A stretch of DNA of 64,000 bases from Psychroserpens algicola (GCF_014526325.1 NZ_JACNMJ010000003.1:186001-250000), one strand, 5' to 3'; counted from the stretch's first letter, positions 36,806 through 45,345 are shown. Made by a program: numbers and translations. Notes: a model not told the origin generated them from the letters alone.

Positions 36806-38110
36806 TTAGCTAACTGCTTCTTTATAAGTTTTTAAACAGCGTTCTCTGGCTTCTTTATGATCAACTATTTGGTCTACATATTCGTCTGTGTCAAACTCTG
36901 GTACATAGGTTTTGATGTATTTTCGGTCTTTATCAAATTTTTCAATTTGAGTTGTCGGATTAAAAATTCTAAAATAAGGAGCAGCATCAACTCCCGAACC
37001 TGCTACCCATTGCCAGTTGCCAACATTACTCGCCATTTCATAATCGTGTAATTTTTCAGCGAAATACGCTTCACCCCAACGCCAATCGATAAGCAGATGT
37101 TTGCATAAAAAGCTACCAACAAGCATGCGAACACGGTTATGCATAAAACCAGTTTTATTAAGTTGACGCATTCCAGCATCAACTAGAGGATAACCTGTTT
37201 TACCTTCACACCACAACTTAAATTCATCTTCATTGTTTCGCCATTCAATGCGATCGTATTTCGGTTTAAACGCCTCTTTAGTGGTCTGTGGAAAATGCCA
37301 AAGAATTTGCATAAAAAACTCTCTCCAAATTAATTCTTGCCAAAAGACTTCATTACTCTCTGCTATGGCTTTTTTTACCATTTTCCGAATACTAACTGTC
37401 CCAAAACGTAAATGCGGACCCAATCTTGAAGTCGCATCTTTAGCTGGGAAATTCCTTGTATCCTCATAAGATTGGATGAGTGTTGGTGTAACTGTATATT
37501 CAGCAATAACCTGATTTGAAGTTTGAAAACCAATATCAGATAAACTTAAATTTGGTAATCGTGTATGCTTTACAAGATTATCGAGATACGCATTAGTATA
37601 GAAAATTTCTAAATCATGGGATTTAAATTTTTCTTTCCAGACTTTCATATAGGGTGTGTAAACAACATAAGGGTCGCCATCTTTTTTAACGACTTCATCT
37701 TTTTCAAAAATAACCTGGTCTTTATAGGTTTTAAATGCGATTCCATTTTCAGATAACATATCACTTACCTTGGTATCACGCTCTTTAGCATAGGGTTCAT
37801 AATCATGATTAGTATAAACTGTATGAATGCTATAAGTTTCTATGAGTTCTTTAAAAATGTCAAGAGGTTTTCCGTGATATATGGCAATACTACTGTCATG
37901 TTCATCTTGAAGCGTTGAGCGCATGCTCTGTAGTGTATTATGAATAAACGTTACTCTTGCATCATCTTCAGGCAGTTGGTCTAATATTTCAGAATCAAAA
38001 ATAAAAATGGGCAATACAGGATGCTCACTTTTTAAGGCTTCATAAAAACCAAGGTTGTCATCTAAGCGTAAATCGCGTCTAAACCAAAAAATATTGATGG
38101 GTTGTGTCAT
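36806..38110 (-). CDS. phrB: class I deoxyribodipyrimidine photolyase
   Basis: 434 residues. Uses FAD and light to split UV-induced cyclobutane pyrimidine dimers. N-terminal antenna-binding alpha/beta domain (NIFWFRRDLRLDDNLGF), C-terminal FAD domain with SRLGPHLRFGTVSIR, WREFFMQILWHFP, MRQLNKTGFMHNRVRMLVGS, and the DYEMASNVGNWQWVAGSG then DAAPYFRIFNPTTQ signature characteristic of class I CPD photolyases. Length slightly shorter than E. coli PhrB (472). Upstream SRPBCC gene is 14 bases away. One of three photolyase/cryptochrome genes in this block. Confidence 0.95.
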   Translation of the reverse strand: MTQPINIFWFRRDLRLDDNLGFYEALKSEHPVLPIFIFDSEILDQLPEDDARVTFIHNTLQSMRSTLQDEHDSSIAIYHGKPLDIFKELIETYSIHTVYTNHDYEPYAKERDTKVSDMLSENGIAFKTYKDQVIFEKDEVVKKDGDPYVVYTPYMKVWKEKFKSHDLEIFYTNAYLDNLVKHTRLPNLSLSDIGFQTSNQVIAEYTVTPTLIQSYEDTRNFPAKDATSRLGPHLRFGTVSIRKMVKKAIAESNEVFWQELIWREFFMQILWHFPQTTKEAFKPKYDRIEWRNNEDEFKLWCEGKTGYPLVDAGMRQLNKTGFMHNRVRMLVGSFLCKHLLIDWRWGEAYFAEKLHDYEMASNVGNWQWVAGSGVDAAPYFRIFNPTTQIEKFDKDRKYIKTYVPEFDTDEYVDQIVDHKEARERCLKTYKEAVS

Positions 38111-38124
38111 AATGTCAAGTGACT

Positions 38125-38592
38125 TTAAATGCTATAGGTTCCAAATAATTCTTCTAATTTTTTTGTGCGATAGTTGAAAATTTCCTCCAGTTTAGGTTTG
38201 ACTAAGATCGGATGTACCAGCTGTCCCAGAATTCCGAAAGGGACTTTGTAGTCAATAATATCTTCCATTTCAACACCACCTTCAATTTCCTTAATAAAAT
38301 GTTTGTGATGCCATAAGGCGTAAGGGCCGAAACGTTGTTCGTCAACAAAATAGTGATTGTCTATACTATGAGTGATTTCAGTAACCCATTTTGTTTTTAT
38401 ACCTAAAACTGGTGTTACAATATATTGTATAATCTGTCCTGCAAACATAGGTCTGTCTGCTCCAGACAAAATGTGAAAGCCCATATAATCAGGTGTTATA
38501 GTCTTAAGGTTATTAGGGTCTGATAAAAACTTCCAAGCAGTCTCCACTGTGATTGGTAAATTTTGTTTTTTATGTAGCCTGTATATTTTCAT
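38125..38592 (-). CDS. SRPBCC family protein (polyketide cyclase/START-like)
   Basis: 155 residues from the ATG at 38592 (MKIYRLHKKQNLPITVETAWKFL), which overlaps nothing but is 1 base past the TspO stop; an ATG 18 bases earlier is possible. Coenzyme Q-binding/START-like fold with SDPNNLKTITPDYMGFHI and VPFGILGQLVHPILV. These proteins bind hydrophobic ligands. In other bacteria homologues travel with photolyase genes. Ligand unknown. Confidence 0.85.
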   Translation of the reverse strand: MKIYRLHKKQNLPITVETAWKFLSDPNNLKTITPDYMGFHILSGADRPMFAGQIIQYIVTPVLGIKTKWVTEITHSIDNHYFVDEQRFGPYALWHHKHFIKEIEGGVEMEDIIDYKVPFGILGQLVHPILVKPKLEEIFNYRTKKLEELFGTYSI

Positions 38593-38593
38593 A

Positions 38594-39055
38594 TTAATTA
38601 TATAAAACAATGTATAAATTTAGTGAGGTGGCTATACAAAGCCAGATAAGGTAGGGAAGTATAAGTGCCGATTTTACTTTTAAATCTTTTGAGTAAGTCA
38701 ATAAAAATGCAGCAACTATAATGGTTAAAAGAATTATAGCAATTAAGCCTAATGTGGTGAGCCTCTGATTGAAAAATATAAAGTTCCAACCTATATTGAG
38801 TAAGAACTGTATAGTGAATAATAGTTTAACTTTGGACGTTGGTCGTATAGAATATAAGAATGCCATATACATTGAAAAACAAATCATGATGGTTGTCCAC
38901 GCGACTCCAAAAACCCATCCATCGGGAGTCCAAGGTGCTTTTGAAAGCGATTGATACCATTCCCCTTGAGGTCCATCAGCCATTAGCCAACTACCAATTC
39001 CTAGAGCTGCAAAATTGATAATTAAAAAGACGATAAATGGCTTAAAGAACTTCAT
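38594..39055 (-). CDS. tspO: TspO/MBR family tryptophan-rich sensory protein
   Basis: 153 residues with five membrane helices and the typical WYQSLSKAPWTPDGWVFGVAW motif (split: PxWxPP-like region near residues 33-50) and YSIRP / NIGWNFIFFNQR. TspO binds porphyrins and in Rhodobacter modulates photosynthesis gene expression in response to oxygen; in others it is a stress factor. Its place among photolyase genes fits a role in handling photosensitising tetrapyrroles. One base separates its ATG from the upstream microprotein stop. Confidence 0.93.
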   Translation of the reverse strand: MKFFKPFIVFLIINFAALGIGSWLMADGPQGEWYQSLSKAPWTPDGWVFGVAWTTIMICFSMYMAFLYSIRPTSKVKLLFTIQFLLNIGWNFIFFNQRLTTLGLIAIILLTIIVAAFLLTYSKDLKVKSALILPYLIWLCIATSLNLYIVLYN

Positions 39056-39056
39056 T

Positions 39057-39227
39057 TTAATGATTTTGTAATAATTCTATTTGCTCTTGAATTTTATTAG
39101 CTTCAGCATATTTTTTGTCACTCTCTGCTCGATTTGTGGTCGATAATGCATGCCACTCTTTCATTAGCTTTTCGTACTTTTTTTGAAGTTTTTCAACCTC
39201 CGATGTGTTTTTGAATAATCCAAACAT
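39057..39227 (-). CDS. Lacal_2735 family microprotein
   Basis: 56 residues: MFGLFKNTSEVEKLQKKYEK (opening), then LMKEWHALSTTNRAESDKKY and a helical end AEANKIQEQIELLQNH. An amphipathic, probably coiled-coil protein of a flavobacterial small family I recall as Lacal_2735; function unknown. It is too short for most gene callers but is tightly nested: its stop is one base before the tspO ATG, and its start is 6 bases after the glutathione peroxidase stop, so it is clearly part of the unit. Confidence 0.82.
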   Translation of the reverse strand: MFGLFKNTSEVEKLQKKYEKLMKEWHALSTTNRAESDKKYAEANKIQEQIELLQNH

Positions 39228-39233
39228 GATTAA

Positions 39234-39716
39234 TTATTTTAAGTGCTTTGTAATTTTTGAACTCGCTGGAGATGTAATTGAATAGTAATAATCTATTAAT
39301 TCACCATCAGGACTAATCAGATATTTCTGAAAATTCCATTTCACTTTGGAGTTCGTTATGCCGTTTTTATTTTTTTGAGTGAGCCAAGTATATAACGGGT
39401 GTTGTTGACTGCCTTTAACGTCTATTTTTTCTGTTATAGGAAACGTAACGCCATAGTTAATTTCGCAAAAGGATTCTATTTCACTGGCATTTCCTGGTTC
39501 TTGCATTCCAAATTGATTGCATGGGACGCCTATAACAATAAGATCATCCTTATATGTATCATAAAGGCTTTGTAAGTCCTTATACTGAGATGTGAAACCA
39601 CATTTTGATGCTACATTGACTAAAAGTATAAATTTTCCTTTGAAATTTGAAAGCGATAAAGGTACTCCGTTAAGGCTGTTGATTTCAATATCATATATAG
39701 ATGTTTTTTCTATCAT
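39234..39716 (-). CDS. glutathione peroxidase family protein (Cys type)
   Basis: 160 residues from the ATG at 39716 (MIEKTSIYDIEINSLNG); an ATG at 39752 would add 12 residues, and longer readings run into the upstream SDR gene. Thioredoxin-fold peroxidase with the redox-active Cys39 in LLVNVASKCGFTSQY, the GVPCNQFGMQEPG motif and the WNFQKYLI motif (catalytic tetrad partners Gln and Trp). Bacterial enzymes of this class usually use thioredoxin and reduce lipid or hydrogen peroxide. Fits the oxidative side of the photoprotection unit. Confidence 0.92.
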   Translation of the reverse strand: MIEKTSIYDIEINSLNGVPLSLSNFKGKFILLVNVASKCGFTSQYKDLQSLYDTYKDDLIVIGVPCNQFGMQEPGNASEIESFCEINYGVTFPITEKIDVKGSQQHPLYTWLTQKNKNGITNSKVKWNFQKYLISPDGELIDYYYSITSPASSKITKHLK

Positions 39717-39774
39717 ATGTGAATGTTTAGTTTTTGAAAAGAGTGTTACCATAAAAAAGCTAACAGGTTTATAA

Positions 39775-40458
39775 TTATAGTTTAAAGCTAACAATACCAC
39801 AATCCATTTCAAAGACTTGCCCAGAAATAGGACTCGATTTTTCTGATAATAAAAATTCTGCCATTTCGGCGACGTCTTTTGGTTGTAAGAACTTTTTCAT
39901 GGGATGTCGCTCTGTAATATTCTCAATCATTTTATCATTACGTAATAGTTTTGAAGCTAAATCGGTGTTTGTAACTGTTGGTGCAATTGCGTTAATTCTT
40001 AATGTTGTCGCTAGTTCGGCACCCAAAGATTTCACCAAGCCTTCAACACCAGATTTAGCAGCAGCAATGCTAGCATGATAAGGCATACCTAATTTTGCTG
40101 CAACAGTACTAAACAATACAATTGAAGGAGATTCGCTGTGTTTTAAACAACTTAGATAGTGCTGTATGGCTTTTACGGCACCAATGACGTTAATTTCATA
40201 ATCGTCTCTAAAATCTTCCAGACTTAATCTCCCTATTGGTTTTAAGTTGATACTACCAGGACAATACACCAATCCATCCGCACTTTTGATTTCAGGAAGT
40301 TCATCATTAAGTATATCACACTTGTAATGCGTTAAATTTTGATGAGATTGCTCAGGTGCTGTTCTACTTAAGTTAATTACCTTGTGATTTTGAAGTAAAT
40401 TATTGGTTAATGCGTTACCAATACCCTTACTGCCTCCAATAATGATGTATGTTTTCAT
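39775..40458 (-). CDS. short-chain dehydrogenase/reductase
   Basis: 227 residues, classical SDR: NAD(P)-binding IIGGSKGIGNAL at residues 5-16, Asn in YCPGSIN, catalytic Ser (STVAAKLG) and Tyr/Lys region. The segment MPYHASIAAAKSGVEG has H-A-S-I where the usual YxxxK has Tyr, so the catalytic Tyr may be shifted or replaced; Lys is present. Substrate unknown. A terminator-like hairpin lies in the 82-base gap upstream. Confidence 0.88.
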   Translation of the reverse strand: MKTYIIIGGSKGIGNALTNNLLQNHKVINLSRTAPEQSHQNLTHYKCDILNDELPEIKSADGLVYCPGSINLKPIGRLSLEDFRDDYEINVIGAVKAIQHYLSCLKHSESPSIVLFSTVAAKLGMPYHASIAAAKSGVEGLVKSLGAELATTLRINAIAPTVTNTDLASKLLRNDKMIENITERHPMKKFLQPKDVAEMAEFLLSEKSSPISGQVFEMDCGIVSFKL

Positions 40459-40474
40459 GAGTGTTATAATTTTA

Positions 40475-40515
40475 TAAAAAAGCGTAACAGATAGATTTTA
40501 TAATCCATTACGCTT
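40475..40515 (-). terminator. intra-unit terminator or attenuator
   Basis: On the minus strand, stem AAGCGTAA / TTACGCTT encloses 20 bases that hold a second small stem (GATT/AATC) and is followed by TTTTTT. It lies between the 74-residue gene and the SDR gene, with only about 17 bases left before the SDR start, too few for a new promoter, so partial read-through is likely. Confidence 0.6.
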
Positions 40516-40540
40516 ATGTTTTTTTAGTACGCATGACAGA

Positions 40541-40765
40541 CTATGCTGTTAGAGGTGCACCTTTTAAACGTTTCTCAACTTTACGTTTTATCGCTGTGAG
40601 ACGTTTCATGATATCCATAATATTTTGATCTTTCTTCTGCTTGTAAATTTGATTTAAATCCAAAATTAAGGCTTTGGCTTCACGAGAAATTTTTACACGA
40701 TCACTAGTGGATAAGGATCTCATTTTTCTTTGCTCGAACTCTAAGGCTTTGTTTATTAGTTCCAT
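40541..40765 (-). CDS. small basic helical protein
   Basis: 74 residues, highly charged and predicted all-helical (EFEQRKMRSLSTSDRVKIS, MKRLTAIKRKVEKRLKG), ending APLTA. No named family recognised, but the sequence style is that of conserved flavobacterial small proteins. Its ATG is 4 bases after the folE stop, so it is translationally linked to folE; a terminator-like hairpin follows. Function unknown; a nucleic-acid-binding role is only a guess from the charge. Confidence 0.75.
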   Translation of the reverse strand: MELINKALEFEQRKMRSLSTSDRVKISREAKALILDLNQIYKQKKDQNIMDIMKRLTAIKRKVEKRLKGAPLTA

Positions 40766-40769
40766 AATA

Positions 40770-41465
40770 TTAATTATTTATATAGTTGTGTAATTCTGCG
40801 ATTTTTTCTGGTGTATTAAATTGTCCGCCATAGTAAGTCGTAACCGTTGCTGAAGTATTATCTTTTATGCCTCTGGAAGACACACATAGATGTTTAGCAT
40901 CAATAATGACAGCGACGTCTTCGGTATTTAAAACAGCTTTTAATTCTTCGGCAATTTGGTTGGTCAAACGTTCTTGAACCTGAGGTCGTTTAGCGTAATA
41001 CTGTACAATTCTGTTCAGTTTTGATAGCCCTATAACTTTTCCGGAAGAGATATAAGCCACATGAGCTTTTCCTATTATTGGGACAAAGTGATGCTCGCAA
41101 TTAGAATAAAACGTGATAGATTTTTCAACCAGCATCTGATGGTATTGATACTTGTTATCAAATAAGGCGATTTGTGGTTTGTTTTTAGGGTTTAGGCCTG
41201 AAAATATTTCGTCAATATACATTTTAGCCACACGTTTAGGTGTTCCTTTCAGAGAATCATCTGTTAAATCTAAACCCATGACATCCATGATTTCTTCAAA
41301 CAGAATAGCAATGCGCTGCTTTTTTTCGTCATCACTTAATTTAAAAGCGTCTGCTTTCATTGGAGTTTGCAGACCAGTGTACATATGGTCTTCGCCAATG
41401 TCTTCTGTAGAGAAATTTGCAAGGCTCTGACCGTTAATTTTTGATTTTAAAGTTTTGGTATTCAT
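40770..41465 (-). CDS. folE: GTP cyclohydrolase I
   Basis: 231 residues. Converts GTP to dihydroneopterin triphosphate, first step to folate and pterins. Zinc ligands Cys123 and His126 (NCEHHF) and Cys194 (KHLCVSSRG) match the family with a 13-residue offset from E. coli (Cys110, His113, Cys181). The N-terminal 40 residues are an extension. Its presence inside a photolyase block fits supply of pterin or methenyltetrahydrofolate antenna; light-induced folE genes beside photolyases are known in LitR regulons of other bacteria. A hairpin with two arms lies just upstream. Confidence 0.96.
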   Translation of the reverse strand: MNTKTLKSKINGQSLANFSTEDIGEDHMYTGLQTPMKADAFKLSDDEKKQRIAILFEEIMDVMGLDLTDDSLKGTPKRVAKMYIDEIFSGLNPKNKPQIALFDNKYQYHQMLVEKSITFYSNCEHHFVPIIGKAHVAYISSGKVIGLSKLNRIVQYYAKRPQVQERLTNQIAEELKAVLNTEDVAVIIDAKHLCVSSRGIKDNTSATVTTYYGGQFNTPEKIAELHNYINN

Positions 41466-41479
41466 AATGTCTTTTTAGT

Positions 41480-41517
41480 GTGCTGTCCTTAAGAACTCAT
41501 CTCTTAAGTCAAAGCAC
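41480..41517 (-). other. two-armed hairpin between the TIGR03643 gene and folE
   Basis: Outer arms GTGCT (41480-41484) / AGCAC (41513-41517) and inner arms CTTAAGA (41488-41494) / TCTTAAG (41502-41508), with small internal loops. No T run follows, so it is more likely an RNA stability or translation element than a terminator. Confidence 0.45.
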
Positions 41518-41518
41518 G

Positions 41519-41791
41519 TTATCGTTTTGAAATCGAGTTTTGGGTGATTTGTTTTTGCCTTGAGCATTTGAAACGACCTTCTTGAAATGACCGAAGTTTT
41601 TCGTGTTTGGTTTTTCGACCTTGAACCCGCTTGCGCCACATTTTGAAACTTTTGGTTGTCATTTCTTTACGCATGAGCTCGATAACTTCCTGTTCTTTCA
41701 AACCAAATTGAAATTGTATAGCTTCAAATGTGGTTCTATCTTCCCAAGCCATTTCTATAATTCTATCTGTCGTTCTTATATCTAATTCCAT
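41519..41791 (-). CDS. TIGR03643 family protein (DUF2805)
   Basis: 90 residues opening MELDIRTTDRIIEMAWEDRTTFEAI, then a helix-turn-helix-like FGLKEQEVIELMRKEM and WRKRVQGRKTKH. This is the TIGR03643/DUF2805 family, whose members are almost always found beside photolyase or cryptochrome genes; its molecular role is not established. Five bases separate its ATG from the stop of the preceding unknown gene. Confidence 0.88.
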   Translation of the reverse strand: MELDIRTTDRIIEMAWEDRTTFEAIQFQFGLKEQEVIELMRKEMTTKSFKMWRKRVQGRKTKHEKLRSFQEGRFKCSRQKQITQNSISKR

Positions 41792-41796
41792 ACATT

Positions 41797-42222
41797 TTAA
41801 AACTGAAAACTGTATTGTTCGTCATGCTTTATTTTGGCATTCATTAATTTCTTAAAAAAAGTAGCATTCTCTTTGAATGTTTTAGTATTGCTAAAACGAA
41901 TAAATTTTCCTTGGGCATGAATACTCGTACCATTAGTTTTGTACAAAACAAGTTGATAATAAGGAATGACCCAAGTGTAATTTTTAAGCCCTTTGTTGAT
42001 GTAAATTAATATGCCATTTGGTCGCATTTCTATATTAGCATAATTGATGTCGGAAACTACGTTTAAATACTGTTCCATATTAGGGCTCACCTGCTCAATA
42101 ATCATACGCTTAGAACCAACGCCTCCCATTTTGAGCGCTTCAAAAAACGAATATGGTTTACCAATCAAATCAGCAATGATATGCTTGTGCTCTTTCTGAG
42201 TATAAGTGGAGTTGAGTATCAA
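41797..42222 (-). CDS. unknown protein heading photoprotection unit B
   Basis: 141 residues, soluble, mixed alpha/beta with strands such as GILIYINKGLKNYTWVIPYYQLVLY and a repeat-free, aromatic-rich core; no signal peptide. I do not recognise the family. It is the first gene after the shared 40-bp element, with the next gene 5 bases away, so it belongs to the photoprotection unit. The PYYQLVLYKT segment resembles PH-like folds but this is only an impression. Confidence 0.75.
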   Translation of the reverse strand: MILNSTYTQKEHKHIIADLIGKPYSFFEALKMGGVGSKRMIIEQVSPNMEQYLNVVSDINYANIEMRPNGILIYINKGLKNYTWVIPYYQLVLYKTNGTSIHAQGKFIRFSNTKTFKENATFFKKLMNAKIKHDEQYSFQF

Positions 42223-42242
42223 ATTATAATTTCTATTTGACT

Positions 42243-42295
42243 CAAATTTACAAAATGTTTAATGTTTTTTGTTAATCATTAAACAAAAATTAACA
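42243..42295 (-). promoter_or_regulatory. shared bipartite operator and promoter, copy 2 (unit B)
   Basis: Plus-strand order: CAAATTTA (42243-42250; on the coding strand the -7 box TAAATTTG), 5 bases, TGTTTAAT (42256-42263), 15 bases, TTAAACAAAAATTAACA (42279-42295). TGTTTAATG and CATTAAACA make a perfect 9-bp inverted repeat. The same arrangement precedes unit A. It lies 20 bases upstream of the unit B start codon. Confidence 0.72.
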
Positions 42296-42382
42296 TAATT
42301 ATAGGATTAATCATCTGCTTTGGATGTATATATTTGATTTTCAAATGATTAAAAATTATATTGAATTTAAGATTTAGCCTTG

Positions 42383-43915
42383 TTAGTAACTGTTTTGATG
42401 TGTAATAATATCTTGCGCCTTTTCTTTTATCTGTTGAAGATCTTGTGGATTCATTTTATCTAATATATTATACATCATTCCCATTCTGAAATTATCACCT
42501 AATTGATCTCGTTTATCATCTAAGAAATTCCAATACAGACTATTAAACGGACAAGCATCATCACCAATTTTTTTATTTTTATTATAGTGGCAAGACTTAC
42601 AATAGTTGCTCATTTTGTTGATATATGATCCTGAAGAGACATAAGGCTTGGTGGCAATTTGTCCGCCATCAGCAAATTGACTCATGCCTCTGGTATTTGG
42701 TAATTGCACCCATTCTATAGCATCTACATAGATTCCAAGATACCAGGCATCAACGTCATCAGGATTGGTTTGCGTTAATAAGGCGTAATTCCCTGTAATC
42801 ATCAATCGTTGAATATGATGCGCATAACCATTGTCAAGAGAATTGGTGATAGCATGCTTAAGGCAATTCATTTTGGTGTCACCAGTCCAGAAAAAATCAG
42901 CTAGTGAATTATGATTCTCTAATTCATTTTTAGATTTATAATCTGGCATTAAAGCCCAATACATACCTCTCATGTATTCCCTCCAGCCAATAACTTGCCT
43001 TATAAATCCTTCAACTTGCGAAATGTGAATGGCATCGCTATGTTTCCTGTAGTAATTCATTACTGTAGTAACAACATCTCTGGGAGATAACAATTTTAAA
43101 TTCATAGCAAATGATAAGCGTGAATGAAATAAATACGTTTCATCTGTGTGCATCGCATCCTGATAATCGCCAAAATGAACTAAAAGTGTTTCACAAAAAT
43201 ATTTAAGTTGTTTTAACGCTTGAGGCCTTGTAATAGGGTAGGAGAATGTTTTAGTTTCTAAGCGTCCAAATGTCTTAATTTGTGCTGTTTCTATATCTGT
43301 TTGTACTTCGGAAACATCATTTTTAAACAATTTATAAGTTGGTATGTCAACATCGCCTTTCCAAGTATTTCTATTGCTTTTATCATAGTTCCATTGTCCT
43401 CCTTCTGGCTGATCACTAATCATTAAAATATCATGCTTTTTGCGCATATCTCTGTAGAAATTTTCCATGAGATATTGTTTTTTTCCTTTAAAAAATTGAG
43501 CTAAGTCCTGACGTTTTGTGTAGAAATGCTCTACGGAAACAGCTTTTGATTCAAATTGGAGTGCTTTGCACAAAGTTTTAAGCTGAAGGTCTAAACGGTA
43601 CTCATCAGGTTGGATATATTCAAAACACTCGATATCGTGACGTTCAATTAATAACTTTAAGTTTTTAGTAAGGTCTTGCGTATTTTGTGTGTCGTTAATT
43701 CTGAAGTATTCGATATGATGACCTTCAGAAGCAACAGTCTTTGAAAATTCACGCATGGCAGCAAAAAAGCCAATTACTTTTTGAATGTGGTGCTTAACGT
43801 AGTCGGTTTCCTGGCGCATTTCAAACATACAGTAAGTCACATCTTTGGTAGTGCTTTTAAACCACGAATGCTTAATGTTGAGTTGGTCACCTAATATGAG
43901 CCTTAATGTTTTCAT
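42383..43915 (-). CDS. iron-sulfur bacterial cryptochrome/photolyase (FeS-BCP)
   Basis: 510 residues. Cryptochrome/photolyase of the FeS-BCP (prokaryotic 6-4 photolyase, PhrB-like) class. Four cysteines C351, C439, C442 and C455 fit the cluster ligands Cys350, 438, 441 and 454 reported for Agrobacterium PhrB with an offset of one. Other marks: opening LRLILGDQLN, WREYMRGMYW, and QFADGGQIATKPYVSSGSYI at the FAD site. This class uses a dimethyl-ribityllumazine antenna and repairs 6-4 photoproducts. It stops one base before the DASH gene start and ends unit A. Confidence 0.95.
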   Translation of the reverse strand: MKTLRLILGDQLNIKHSWFKSTTKDVTYCMFEMRQETDYVKHHIQKVIGFFAAMREFSKTVASEGHHIEYFRINDTQNTQDLTKNLKLLIERHDIECFEYIQPDEYRLDLQLKTLCKALQFESKAVSVEHFYTKRQDLAQFFKGKKQYLMENFYRDMRKKHDILMISDQPEGGQWNYDKSNRNTWKGDVDIPTYKLFKNDVSEVQTDIETAQIKTFGRLETKTFSYPITRPQALKQLKYFCETLLVHFGDYQDAMHTDETYLFHSRLSFAMNLKLLSPRDVVTTVMNYYRKHSDAIHISQVEGFIRQVIGWREYMRGMYWALMPDYKSKNELENHNSLADFFWTGDTKMNCLKHAITNSLDNGYAHHIQRLMITGNYALLTQTNPDDVDAWYLGIYVDAIEWVQLPNTRGMSQFADGGQIATKPYVSSGSYINKMSNYCKSCHYNKNKKIGDDACPFNSLYWNFLDDKRDQLGDNFRMGMMYNILDKMNPQDLQQIKEKAQDIITHQNSY

Positions 43916-45226
43916 TTAAAATAGTGTGTCTTGTAACCATAAGTTTTGAAATCTACCATTGGCATCATAACGCTCGGCTTGTAATTTGACATTGAATTTT
44001 CGGTCTCTTGGGTCATTTCCAACACCAGCAACATACATCCAGTTTCCGTAGTTGCTATGTACATCATAATCGATAAGCATGGATTCAAAATACGCGGCAC
44101 CAATACGCCAGTCTAAATGCATGTCTTTGGCAAAGTAAGACGCTACATTTTGCCGACCTCTATTGCTCATCCAGCCGGTTTTGGCGAGTTCAATCATATT
44201 CGCATTTACAAAATGTGATGGTGTAGTTCCGTTAATCCACTTTTTGATCTGATTTTCATTTTGATACCAATCATAATCTTTATGGAGAATACCACCAAGT
44301 TTGAAAATGTCATTTTGATGTTTCAAAGCAATGTATTTAAAATAGTCTCTCCATATAAGTTCAAAAATGAGCCAGTAGGTTGATTCATTTTTAATGTGTT
44401 TGTCTTCAAATGTTTTAATTTGCCAATAAATGGTTCTGGCAGAAATACTACCATTGGCTAACCAAGGTGAGAACTTTGAACTAAAATCTACTCCAACTAA
44501 GCCATTTCGTGTTTTTTTATAGGAGGCTATTTTTTTAGATTTAAAAAAATAATTATCAAGTCTTTGTGTGGCATTTGTTTCGCCACCCTCAAAAGGAAAA
44601 GCGCTGTTAGGGTGTTTGTCAAACACTTCAAAACCTAATTCCTGAAGTGTAGGAGCATAAGTGTCATTAGTAATCTCGCTAATTTGTTCAGATGGAGAAT
44701 TGATAGTAACAGGTCTAACTGTACTATTTAACTCCACATTTTTTCTAAACCTGGTAAAGACTTCAGGGATTTCATCAAACGACATCTGAATGTCATCTGG
44801 GTGAAATAAAAACTGATCGTAATATTCGTGAAATATAATCGTATTCGGTAAGCTGGATTTTGTTCTTGCTAATGTTTGGACTTCTTCATCTGTCCATTCC
44901 TTTTGTAAGTATATGGAAGAAATCGAGAATGTATCTACTAAGTTTTTTATAGCGTTTTCAGGGGTGTCTATGGCTATAAACAACTCGATGTTGAGTTGCT
45001 TTAGGTTGGTTTTTAACTGGTTAATGGTTTCAATCAAAAATTGAGTTCTGTAGCGTTCGGTTTTTTTAAAACCAAATTTAGAAATGCTATACTGTTTAGG
45101 ATCAAAACAATAACAAGCTATAAGGTGCTTATGATTTGAAATGGCCTGATTGAGTGTATAATTATCTTGAACTCTTAAGTCGTTTCTAAACCAAATTAAT
45201 CCTATGTTGTCTTGTTTCTTCTGCAC
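43916..45226 (-). CDS. DASH-family cryptochrome/photolyase
   Basis: 436 residues. N-terminal antenna domain ([19 protein letters not shown]), FAD domain with [38 protein letters not shown], and the DASH-type end region [21 protein letters not shown] with [18 protein letters not shown] proteins bind FAD and methenyltetrahydrofolate and repair dimers in single-stranded DNA; some also signal. Its start overlaps the DUF2256 gene by 25 bases and its stop abuts the FeS-BCP start. Confidence 0.94.
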   Translation of the reverse strand: MQKKQDNIGLIWFRNDLRVQDNYTLNQAISNHKHLIACYCFDPKQYSISKFGFKKTERYRTQFLIETINQLKTNLKQLNIELFIAIDTPENAIKNLVDTFSISSIYLQKEWTDEEVQTLARTKSSLPNTIIFHEYYDQFLFHPDDIQMSFDEIPEVFTRFRKNVELNSTVRPVTINSPSEQISEITNDTYAPTLQELGFEVFDKHPNSAFPFEGGETNATQRLDNYFFKSKKIASYKKTRNGLVGVDFSSKFSPWLANGSISARTIYWQIKTFEDKHIKNESTYWLIFELIWRDYFKYIALKHQNDIFKLGGILHKDYDWYQNENQIKKWINGTTPSHFVNANMIELAKTGWMSNRGRQNVASYFAKDMHLDWRIGAAYFESMLIDYDVHSNYGNWMYVAGVGNDPRDRKFNVKLQAERYDANGRFQNLWLQDTLF

Positions 45227-45345
45227 TTTTCACTACAATATTTTACATGTTCCCAGTTCTTTGCCCACTTCTTTCTCCAGTTAAATGTGAGTCCGCAAGT
45301 TGGACACTGTTTTTCTGGAAGATGTTGTTTTTTATGATTAGACAT
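45202..45345 (-). CDS. DUF2256 zinc-ribbon-like microprotein
   Basis: 47 residues, overlooked by length filters: [34 protein letters not shown], and CSEKCRRNK. Two CxxC pairs (PTC and SEKC) predict a zinc-binding fold. DUF2256 proteins regularly neighbour cryptochromes. It overlaps the SDR gene stop by 8 bases upstream and the DASH start by 25 bases downstream, so the three are tightly coupled. Function unknown. Confidence 0.85.
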   Translation of the reverse strand: MSNHKKQHLPEKQCPTCGLTFNWRKKWAKNWEHVKYCSEKCRRNKTT

